Below, one piece after another: positions 8,720 through 15,310 of a DNA stretch of 64,000 nt. The translations under genes were made by a program, and so were the position numbers. The stretch covers positions 5,255,886 to 5,319,885 of the forward strand of contig NZ_JAUSXL010000002.1 in the NCBI RefSeq assembly GCF_030815975.1, written 5' to 3'. The notes below the pieces were generated by a model. That model did not search any database. It was given only the letters and a program-made list of their open reading frames with translations, and was not told the origin of the DNA. Origin of the DNA: Variovorax paradoxus. Its GTDB lineage: Bacteria > Pseudomonadota > Gammaproteobacteria > Burkholderiales > Burkholderiaceae_C. Numbering within the stretch: the stretch's first letter is position 1; every line of letters begins with the position of its first letter.

Positions 8720-9193
8720 CTACGAGGAGCCTCCGCCGCTGGGCCCGCTTGCAGCGGACTGCCCCGAGCGGTCGGGCTCGGCCGGCTGCGAGATGATGTT
8801 GAGCGTGTCGCCGGCCTTGCCGATGTCGCCCTTCGCGGCGGTGTCGCCCAGCGAGAGCATGCCCACCAGCCTGCGGCCGCGGTCCACCACCGGCATGCGC
8901 CGCACCTGGTAGCCGGCCATCTCATCCATCACGGTTTCGACGTTGTCGCTTTCGCTGCACCACTTGACGTCCTTCGACATCACCTCGGACAGCGCAGTGT
9001 CCAGCGGGCGCGTCTGCGCGACCACGCGAAGCACGATGTCGCGGTCGGTCACCATGCCCAGCAGCCGCTGGCCATCGCACACGGGAATGGCGCCGATGTC
9101 CAGCTCGTCCATGGCCTGGGCGGCCAGTGCCACCGTGTCGGACGGCGACAGGGTGCGCACGCCGCGGGTCATCAGTTCGGATACGCGTGTCAT
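8720..9193 (-). CDS. tandem CBS-domain protein
   Basis: A 157-residue protein made of a Bateman module. The first CBS domain starts at VSELMTRGVRTLSPSD, ending GMVTDRDIVLRVVA; the second starts at LSEVMSKDVKWCSESD, ending GMLSLGDTAAKG. CBS pairs bind adenine nucleotides and usually sense energy state. The last 35 residues (SGQSAASGPSGGGSS) are a Gly/Ser tail of low complexity. Stand-alone CBS proteins of this type are common stress or stationary-phase genes in Burkholderiales. It lies just downstream of the small basic-protein gene at 9218-9532 on the same strand (24-base gap), so the two are probably one unit. Confidence 0.85.
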   Translation of the reverse strand: MTRVSELMTRGVRTLSPSDTVALAAQAMDELDIGAIPVCDGQRLLGMVTDRDIVLRVVAQTRPLDTALSEVMSKDVKWCSESDNVETVMDEMAGYQVRRMPVVDRGRRLVGMLSLGDTAAKGDIGKAGDTLNIISQPAEPDRSGQSAASGPSGGGSS

Positions 9194-9217
9194 TGCATGT
9201 TCTCTTGGGTGATGGGT

Positions 9218-9532
9218 TCAACCGCTGCGCCGCTCGGCGTTGCGCTTGCGGGTGGCGGCGCCCTTCCTGGCCGATGCCGAGCGCTCGGCGGCCGTGCGGG
9301 ATGCCGCCGCGGCACCGCCCTTGTGGCCGCCGGTGCGCGACGGCCCATGGTTCTCTGCCTTGCCGCGGCCGCTGCCCCTCTTCTTGCCGCCGCCGGTTTC
9401 GGCATTGACCGTGGCCCAGGCGCGCTTTTCGGCTTCGCCCTTGCCCACACCGCGGTGCTCATAGCCTTCCTCGATGTGCTCGGCCTTGCGTTTCTGCTTG
9501 TCCGTATAGGACGACTTGTCGCCTCTTGGCAT
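9218..9532 (-). CDS. small basic protein of the type often annotated plasmid stabilization protein
   Basis: A 104-residue highly charged protein. The N-terminus MPRGDKSSYTDKQKRKAEHIEEGY and the following KGEAEKRAWATVN match, from memory, a conserved small family usually labelled plasmid stabilization protein, without a proven toxin or antitoxin role. The second half is Gly/Lys/Arg/Ala-rich and disordered (GGGKKRGSGRGK, then SASARKGAATRKR), reminiscent of DNA-binding tails. No partner toxin is visible beside it. The 255-base gap upstream, to the ThDP enzyme at 9788, holds no further gene that I can support. Confidence 0.7.
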   Translation of the reverse strand: MPRGDKSSYTDKQKRKAEHIEEGYEHRGVGKGEAEKRAWATVNAETGGGKKRGSGRGKAENHGPSRTGGHKGGAAAASRTAAERSASARKGAATRKRNAERRSG

Positions 9533-9787
9533 TTGATCTCTCCTGGAGGGTGAAGAAGCGTTTCATGCTGCGCGTTTCGTGCCCGCCGCGGGTCGGAAGA
9601 CACAGGGCTTGTGCGTGGGAGCAGTCTGGCCCCGCGCAGCGCAGCATGGCGGCGCGACGGCGGCTGTGGGATTGCGCCGACGGTGCCTGGGGCCGATTGC
9701 ACGACACCCGCCTTCACCGCCGAAGGGGAAGCTGTCCGACTGCCAGATCAACGCCGGCGGCGTCCGGCAAATGGAATTGGAGCCCCG

Positions 9788-11569
9788 ATGAAAAAGACAG
9801 TCAGCGATTTCGTGGTCCAGCGCCTGTACGACTGGGGCGTGCGGCGCGTCTACGGCTACCCCGGCGACGGCATCAACGGCCTGATGGGCGCGCTCGACAG
9901 GGCCAATGGCGCCATCGGGTTCATACAAAGCCGCCATGAGGAGCTTGCCGCCTTCATGGCCTGTGCGCACGCCAAGTTCTCCGGCGAGGTGGGCGTCTGC
10001 CTCGCCACTTCAGGCCCCGGAGCGATCCATCTGCTGAATGGCCTCTACGACGCGAAGCTCGACCGCCAGCCCGTGGTGGCGATCGTCGGCCAGCAGCAGC
10101 GCAGCGCGCTCGGAGGCGACTACCAGCAGGAGGTGGACCTGATCTCGCTGTTCAAGGACGTGGCGCACGAGTTCGTGCAGATGGCCACCAGCGCGGAGCA
10201 GGTGCGCCACCTGATCGATCGCGCGATGCGTATCGCGCGCGACCGCCGCGCCGTCACCTGCGTGATCATTCCCAACGATGTGCAGGAGCTGCCCGCGGTG
10301 CCGGTACCGCCGCGCGAGCACGGCACGGTGCACAGCGGCATCGGCCGCACGGCCAGCGCCGCGGTGCCGAATGCGGCGGCGCTGGGGCAGGCGGCAGACA
10401 TCATCAATGCGGGCAGCAAGGTCGCCATCCTGGCCGGCGCGGGCGCCCTGCACGCCACCGACGAGCTGATCCACCTGGCCGAGCGGCTCGGGGCCGGCAT
10501 TGCCAAGGCCCTGCTCGGCAAGGCGGCGGTGCCCGACGATCTTCCCTTCGTGACCGGCGCCATCGGCGTGCTCGGCACACGGCCAAGCTCGCGCATGATG
10601 GAGGACTGCGACACCCTGCTGATGGTGGGCTCGTCGTTCCCCTACGCCGAATTCCTGCCGCCCGAGGGGCAGGCCCGCTGCGTCCAGATCGACACCGACC
10701 CCCGCGCCGTCGGGCTGCGCTACCCCACGGAGCTGGGCCTGGTCGGCGACAGCCGCGCCACGCTCGCCGCCCTGCTGCCGCTGCTCGACCACAAGGAACA
10801 CGGCCCCTGGCGCCACGGCATCGAGGCCGAAGTGGCGCGGTGGTGGCGCGTGCTCGAGGCGCGCGCCCACGTCGAGGCGTCGCCGGTCAATCCGCAGCGC
10901 GTGTTCTGGGAGCTGTCTTCGCGCCTGCCCGAAGAAACGGTGCTCACCTGCGACAGCGGTACGGCCGCCAACTGGTATGCCCGCGACATCAAACTGCGCC
11001 GCGGCATGAAGGCGAGCCTGTCCGGCGGCCTGGCCACCATGGGCCCGGCCCTTCCCTATGCGATTGCGGCCAAGCTGGTTCATCCCGACCGGCCGGTGGT
11101 CGCGATGCTCGGCGATGGCGCCATGCAGATGAACGGCCTGAATGCCCTCATCACTCTGGCGCGCATGTGGCGCGACTGGGCCGATCCGCGCCTCGTGGTC
11201 ATGGTGCTCAACAACCGCGACCTCAACCTCGTGAGCTGGGAGCAGCGCGTGCTTGGCGGGGATCCGAAGTTCAATGCTTCGCAGGAGCTGCCCGACTTTC
11301 CGTATGCGCGCTTTGCCGAAATGCTCGGCCTCGCAGCCCTGCGCGTCGACGCACCCGAAGCCATCGGGCCGGCATGGGACGCCGCCTTTGCGGCCGACCG
11401 GCCGATGCTGCTGGAAATGGTCACCGACTCCGCCGTGCCGCCCCTTCCGCCCGACGTTTCGCTCGCCCAGGCCAAGGCGTATCTCTCGGCCCTCTGGCAG
11501 GGCGACCCCGAGGCGATGCGAACCATCAAGGCCACCATGCGGGAATACTGGGCCAGCGTGACGGCGTGA
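9788..11569 (+). CDS. thiamine-diphosphate-dependent enzyme (pyruvate oxidase/acetolactate synthase-like)
   Basis: A 593-residue enzyme of the acetolactate synthase/pyruvate oxidase family. The catalytic glutamate of the pyrimidine domain lies in SRHEELAAFMA (about residue 50). The central domain carries AILAGAGAL, and the ThDP/Mg motif is GDGAMQMNG...NNRDLN (about 440-475). The sequence YGYPGDGINGL near the start is typical of the YdaP/PoxB-like branch rather than of biosynthetic IlvB. It therefore probably decarboxylates a 2-oxo acid such as pyruvate; flavin use cannot be read directly. The start at 9788 follows GGAG. The frame is open upstream to 9611 without conserved protein. No small regulatory subunit gene is adjacent. 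Confidence 0.85.
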   Translation: MKKTVSDFVVQRLYDWGVRRVYGYPGDGINGLMGALDRANGAIGFIQSRHEELAAFMACAHAKFSGEVGVCLATSGPGAIHLLNGLYDAKLDRQPVVAIVGQQQRSALGGDYQQEVDLISLFKDVAHEFVQMATSAEQVRHLIDRAMRIARDRRAVTCVIIPNDVQELPAVPVPPREHGTVHSGIGRTASAAVPNAAALGQAADIINAGSKVAILAGAGALHATDELIHLAERLGAGIAKALLGKAAVPDDLPFVTGAIGVLGTRPSSRMMEDCDTLLMVGSSFPYAEFLPPEGQARCVQIDTDPRAVGLRYPTELGLVGDSRATLAALLPLLDHKEHGPWRHGIEAEVARWWRVLEARAHVEASPVNPQRVFWELSSRLPEETVLTCDSGTAANWYARDIKLRRGMKASLSGGLATMGPALPYAIAAKLVHPDRPVVAMLGDGAMQMNGLNALITLARMWRDWADPRLVVMVLNNRDLNLVSWEQRVLGGDPKFNASQELPDFPYARFAEMLGLAALRVDAPEAIGPAWDAAFAADRPMLLEMVTDSAVPPLPPDVSLAQAKAYLSALWQGDPEAMRTIKATMREYWASVTA

Positions 11570-11581
11570 GCCTGTTGGCTG

Positions 11582-12019
11582 CTATTGCCCGGTCTTGACG
11601 ACCGCCCTGGCCTTCGATTCTTCCTCGCTGGCGCGCGACAGGCAGGCGGCCTTGTCGCCGCCCTGCCGCTCGTTGCACTTCTCCCTGGCAATGTCGTAGT
11701 TCACCGCCACCCTCGTCTCGGCGAGCCTGCGGGCATTGGCGTCGCTGGGACTGCGCTGATGGTCGAGCTCGGCCAGCGCGATCTTCTGCCGCCCCTGGGC
11801 CTCCTTGATGCAGACCGCCCTGGCAGGCTCGACCTGCTTCTCGCACTGTTCCAGCGCGGCCTTCAGGTTGGCGCCGATCCGCTCCCGCGCGGCGCCGTAT
11901 TCGACGATGGCCGGATCGATCTCGGCCGGAAGCGGCGGCGAGGTTTGCGCGCCCGCTGCAAGCACTGCCGCCCACAGCGCCGCGGAAGCGAACAACGTGT
12001 GAAGCATTTTTTCTTGCAT
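11582..12019 (-). CDS. secreted four-cysteine hypothetical protein (paralogue A)
   Basis: A 145-residue exported protein. Residues 1-24 form a signal peptide that ends AAGAQ. The mature part is a charged helical protein with four cysteines (EQCEK, AVCIKE, EKCNE, AACLS) spaced so that they could form two disulfides. It is clearly paralogous to the divergent gene at 12263: both share EY.AAR..I, PSD.NAR, A..KV.V.Y.IA.EKC and a final ACxxxA. Start 12019 has AAGGAG. TCCTAC lies 56 bases upstream on its strand (12075-12080). Function unknown; a periplasmic stress protein is the best guess. Confidence 0.7.
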   Translation of the reverse strand: MQEKMLHTLFASAALWAAVLAAGAQTSPPLPAEIDPAIVEYGAARERIGANLKAALEQCEKQVEPARAVCIKEAQGRQKIALAELDHQRSPSDANARRLAETRVAVNYDIAREKCNERQGGDKAACLSRASEEESKARAVVKTGQ

Positions 12020-12262
12020 GGCGATCTCCTTTCAGTCCGCTTCGGCCAGTGTGCGCGCCGCGCCTGCCGCGCCGGTAGGACGTGCGCCCACGCCGGCCGG
12101 GGGCGCTGCCGACGCACCGCCGCTCGCACGGGAAAGCGTCAGCATGTGCTTACGACCGCTTCGCAAGGCGTCCTACCGCTGCACCGCTGCCGACTTCTAT
12201 ATTGACTTCGGACGCCGGATTCCCCCCTGCAAGAAAAACCACCGGCGTCAAGGAGCCCAACC

Positions 12263-12694
12263 ATGAAGAAACTGTTATTGATGTGCACCGCAGCTTCCTG
12301 CCTGGCAATGGTCCAGGTCCACGCGCAAGTGAACCCGCCTCCGTCGGCGGCCACCGATCCGGCCATGGCCGAATACAAGGCCGCGCGCGACAAGATCTCG
12401 GCCGACTACAAGGCCGACAAGGCGGCCTGCGATGCCATGAAGGACAACGCCAAGGACGTCTGCATGGAAGAAGCCAAGGGCAAGGAAAAGATTGCCAAGG
12501 CCGAACTCGAGCAGAAGCAGAAGCCCAGCGACAGCAATGCCCGCAAGGTCGCCGAAGCCAAGGTGGAAGTCGCCTACAGCATTGCCAAGGAAAAGTGCGA
12601 CGACCAGAAGGGCGACGCCAAGAATGCCTGCGTGAAGGAAGCCAAGGCCACCGAGGCCAAGGGCAAGGCCGACATCAAGGCAATGAAGAAGTAA
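12263..12694 (+). CDS. secreted four-cysteine hypothetical protein (paralogue B)
   Basis: A 143-residue exported protein with a signal peptide that ends QVHAQ (about residue 22). The mature chain is very Lys/Ala/Asp-rich and helical, with cysteines in KAACDAM, KDVCMEE, KEKCDD and NACVKE. It aligns along its whole length with the divergent neighbour at 11582-12019, including PSDSNARK and YSIAKEKC. Lysine-rich proteins like this are sometimes mislabelled TolA-like on composition only. AGGAG precedes the ATG. TCCTAC lies 87 bases upstream (12171-12176). The 243-base gap between the paralogues holds both promoters and nothing else that I see. Confidence 0.75.
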   Translation: MKKLLLMCTAASCLAMVQVHAQVNPPPSAATDPAMAEYKAARDKISADYKADKAACDAMKDNAKDVCMEEAKGKEKIAKAELEQKQKPSDSNARKVAEAKVEVAYSIAKEKCDDQKGDAKNACVKEAKATEAKGKADIKAMKK

Positions 12695-12728
12695 TGGCGG
12701 ACAACCCCGGCACCGGACCCGAGAAGCG

Positions 12729-12992
12729 GTGAAGCCCTTGCAGACGCTCGCCATTTCCGAAGCCCTGCGCGCCCATTTGTCGGCGGACAACCTCCTGGCC
12801 ATCAATTCGCATGGGCAGGAGGTTCTTCATGGCCTCGACTTCGCCGAGTCGCAGCTTCTCGTGGACTGCAGCGAGCAGCAACCCACGGATCCTTCCATGC
12901 AGGAGCATTGCGCCAAGCTCGTCATCAAGCACGAGCGGGCCCGCCTGCGCATCGCCACGGTCGACGGCGAACGCACCGCAGCCAAATTCTAG
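12729..12992 (+). CDS. small hypothetical protein, 87 residues
   Basis: An 87-residue soluble protein with a GTG start at 12729 and no clear ribosome site, 34 bases after the secreted paralogue. Segments such as ALRAHLSADNLLAI and ESQLLVDCSEQQP look like real protein with mixed composition, and it ends VDGERTAAKF. I do not recognise a family. The overlapping antisense frame (12675-12932) is less convincing. It ends 12 bases before the convergent cytochrome c gene, with the short palindrome GAAGCGCTTC at 12992-13001 between them. The start codon choice is uncertain. Confidence 0.45.
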   Translation: MKPLQTLAISEALRAHLSADNLLAINSHGQEVLHGLDFAESQLLVDCSEQQPTDPSMQEHCAKLVIKHERARLRIATVDGERTAAKF

Positions 12993-13004
12993 AAGCGCTT
13001 CCGT

Positions 13005-13877
13005 TCATCGCAGCGCCGCAAGGTAGGCGGCGATGTCGCGCGCGTCCTGCTCGGCCACTCCCATTTCCGGCATGGCCGTGAGCGGATCGACCTCGTGCGT
13101 ATGGCGCAGCCAGCGCACCATGTTGTCCGGCGTGTTGGCCAGCTTTCCCGCGATCAGCGAACGGCCGCCGATGCCCGCGAGCGGAGGCCCCACGTTCGGA
13201 GACGAGCCCGTGATGCCCGGAATCGTGTGGCAGGCGCTGCATGCGTACTGGGACAGCGCGCGCGCCCCGCGCTCCGCATCGCCCGCCTGGACCGGCGCCG
13301 CGCCGGCTGCCGGCCCGCATGCCGGCCGTGCCGGCACGCCCCGCGCCCCGGTGGCCTCCACGCGCGTCGCTTCCGCATATTGCTGCGGCGTGAGGTCGGG
13401 CAGGCGCGCCATGAACGCCACCACCGACCACAGGTCTTCCTCGGACAGCCTGAACTCCCAGGCCGGCATGCCGCTCATCCGGATGCCGTGCCTGGTCAGC
13501 CAGTAAAGTTCGCGCGGCTTCCAGTGGTGCCGCGCATCCACCAGCGGTCCGGGCAACGGCTGCATGCTCTTTCCGATGTCGCCCTGCGCAACGCCCGGCG
13601 CGCCATGGCATTGCACGCACTTGTCCCTGAAGCAGGCCGCACCGCGCATCACCAGCCGTTCGTCGTCGAGCTGCGGCGCCTCGATGCTGCGGGCACGCAT
13701 CTTCACCGACTGGTGCATGGCGGTTTCCAGCAGCGTATAGACCGGCTGGAAATGCTGCTTCGTGGCCGCCACGTCGTAGAGGCCGCCATACACCACCAGC
13801 GCGCCCGCCGCCACGCCCGCGAGGCCGAGCGCAGCGAGAGTGAGCAGGACGATCTTGGGTGCACCCATCGGCGGCAT
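13005..13877 (-). CDS. di-haem c-type cytochrome, membrane-anchored
   Basis: A 290-residue protein with an N-terminal hydrophobic anchor (VLLTLAALGLAGVAAGALVVY) and two cytochrome c domains. The first haem site is CVQCH (about residue 91), with likely distal Met in MSGMPAWEF. The second is CSACH (about 215), with MPEMGV near the C-terminus. It is exported to the periplasm and anchored to the inner membrane, where it would pass electrons. It is divergent from the cytochrome c/caa3 oxidase operon with a 78-base gap, so it probably feeds that oxidase. Two ATGs nine bases apart (13877, 13868) are both possible. Confidence 0.85.
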   Translation of the reverse strand: MPPMGAPKIVLLTLAALGLAGVAAGALVVYGGLYDVAATKQHFQPVYTLLETAMHQSVKMRARSIEAPQLDDERLVMRGAACFRDKCVQCHGAPGVAQGDIGKSMQPLPGPLVDARHHWKPRELYWLTRHGIRMSGMPAWEFRLSEEDLWSVVAFMARLPDLTPQQYAEATRVEATGARGVPARPACGPAAGAAPVQAGDAERGARALSQYACSACHTIPGITGSSPNVGPPLAGIGGRSLIAGKLANTPDNMVRWLRHTHEVDPLTAMPEMGVAEQDARDIAAYLAALR

Positions 13878-13955
13878 TCAATTGGCGGCATTGTCCGACG
13901 CGCACCAGCGCCGCCGTGTCGGCGCAAGCCGCATTCCGATCCGCAGAATCGCGCC

Positions 13956-14357
13956 ATGGTGGCCGCCCCGTCACGTCGCGCTGTGTGCCCGCTCGCCCTG
14001 CTGGTGCTGGCGATGCTCGCGGGCGGATGCACACCGCAAGAAGAAGACGGCCCCGCCTTCGGCCAGGCACCGCCCGCACAGCGCGAACGCGGAAGGCTGC
14101 TGCTGGCCCAGTACCAATGCGGAAGCTGCCACGCCATTCCCGATGTGCAGGCGGCGCGCGGCCGCACCGGCCCCACGCTCGCCGCCTTCGGCCGCCGCAG
14201 CTACATCGCCGGCCAGGTGCCGAACGGCCGCGACGCTCTGGTGCGGTGGATCGTCGCGCCGGCCGCGGTGGTGCCGGGCACCACCATGCCGGCCATGGGC
14301 GTCTCGCCCGAGGATGCGCGCGACATGGCGACCTACCTGCTCGCGCTCGAACGATGA
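13956..14357 (+). CDS. c-type cytochrome lipoprotein
   Basis: A 133-residue small cytochrome c. The signal sequence ends with a lipobox, LAGGC (Cys about residue 25), so it should be a lipoprotein at the periplasmic face. A single haem site, CGSCH, lies at about residue 57, and the axial methionine is probably in TTMPAMGVS. It resembles the second domain of the divergent di-haem cytochrome: RSYIAGQVPN here and RSLIAGKLAN there, then WI or WL and M(P)xMGV. The stop codon overlaps the coxB start (ATGA at 14354), so it is the first gene of the oxidase operon. Confidence 0.85.
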   Translation: MVAAPSRRAVCPLALLVLAMLAGGCTPQEEDGPAFGQAPPAQRERGRLLLAQYQCGSCHAIPDVQAARGRTGPTLAAFGRRSYIAGQVPNGRDALVRWIVAPAAVVPGTTMPAMGVSPEDARDMATYLLALER

Positions 14358-15310
14358 ACGCCACGAGCACGGGCCTGCCCCAATCCGCCCTGCGGGCTGC
14401 CGGGCCCGTCGCGCAAACGCTGCTCGAAGTGAGCGCCGTGCTGGTGGTGGGCGGTGCGTTGATCTTCGCCGGCGTCATGCTGCTGCTGGCCTTCGCCATT
14501 CGCCGGCGGGGCGGCGGCAAGGTGAACACGCGCTGGTGGCTGCTCGGCGGCGGGCTTGTCTTTCCGACGGTGGTGCTTTCGGCGCTCTTCGTCTACAGCG
14601 AATTCCACCGGCCGCCGTGGCGGCCCATTCCACCGCCCGGTGCGCTGATCGTCGGCGTCACGGGCCACATGTGGTGGTGGGAGGTGCGCTACCGCGACCC
14701 CGCCACCGGCGCCGAGGTGGTCACGGCGAACGAGATCCGCATCCCGGTCGGCCGCCCGATCTATTTCGGCCTTGGCAGCGCCGACGTGATCCACAGCTTC
14801 TGGGTGCCCTCGCTCGGCGGCAAGATGGACATGCTGCCCGGCCGCGTGCAGCACCTGCAGCTGCAGGCCGACCGGCCCGGCGTCTGGCGCGGACAGTGCG
14901 CCGAATACTGCGGCGAGCAGCATGCGCGCATGGCGCTGCACGTGGTGGCGGAGGAACCCGCGGCCTTCGACGCATGGCTCGCGGCGCAGGCCAGGCCGGC
15001 GGCCGCTTCGACAACGGCGCCGCCGCGCGAGATCGAACGCGGCCGCGAAGCCTTCCTCGCGCACCGGTGCAACGCCTGCCACACGGTGCGCGGCGTGAGC
15101 GAGGAAAGCCGCCTCGGGCCCGACCTCACCCACGTGGGCAGCCGGCTGCACCTGGGCGCCGGCACCGTGGCGAACGAGCCCGCACAGCTCGCTGCATGGG
15201 TGGCCCACACGCAGCAGCTGAAACCGGGCGCACGCATGCCGTCTTCCGGCGGGCGCATCGGCGAGGCCGACCTGCAATCCATCGCGGCCTGGCTCGCGCA
15301 ACTGAAATGA
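14354..15310 (+). CDS. coxB: cytochrome c oxidase subunit II with fused cytochrome c (caa3 type)
   Basis: A 318-residue subunit II. Two transmembrane helices lie at about 20-50 and 60-82, followed by the aromatic GHMWWWEVRY region and the CuA centre: His in VIHSFWVP, then CAEYCGEQHARM, with the two Cys, His and Met in canonical spacing. A cytochrome c domain with CNACH (about 236) is fused at the C-terminus, with a likely Met ligand in ARMPSSGG. This makes it the caa3-type subunit that takes electrons directly. It overlaps the preceding cytochrome gene (ATGA) and the next gene, coxA (ATGA at 15307), so the three are tightly coupled. Confidence 0.93.
   Translation: MNATSTGLPQSALRAAGPVAQTLLEVSAVLVVGGALIFAGVMLLLAFAIRRRGGGKVNTRWWLLGGGLVFPTVVLSALFVYSEFHRPPWRPIPPPGALIVGVTGHMWWWEVRYRDPATGAEVVTANEIRIPVGRPIYFGLGSADVIHSFWVPSLGGKMDMLPGRVQHLQLQADRPGVWRGQCAEYCGEQHARMALHVVAEEPAAFDAWLAAQARPAAASTTAPPREIERGREAFLAHRCNACHTVRGVSEESRLGPDLTHVGSRLHLGAGTVANEPAQLAAWVAHTQQLKPGARMPSSGGRIGEADLQSIAAWLAQLK

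Noticed and set aside
12675..12932. Minus-strand 85-codon frame as the real gene at this place
   Set aside because: The plus-strand frame has a more natural protein composition and follows the upstream gene closely; neither is certain.
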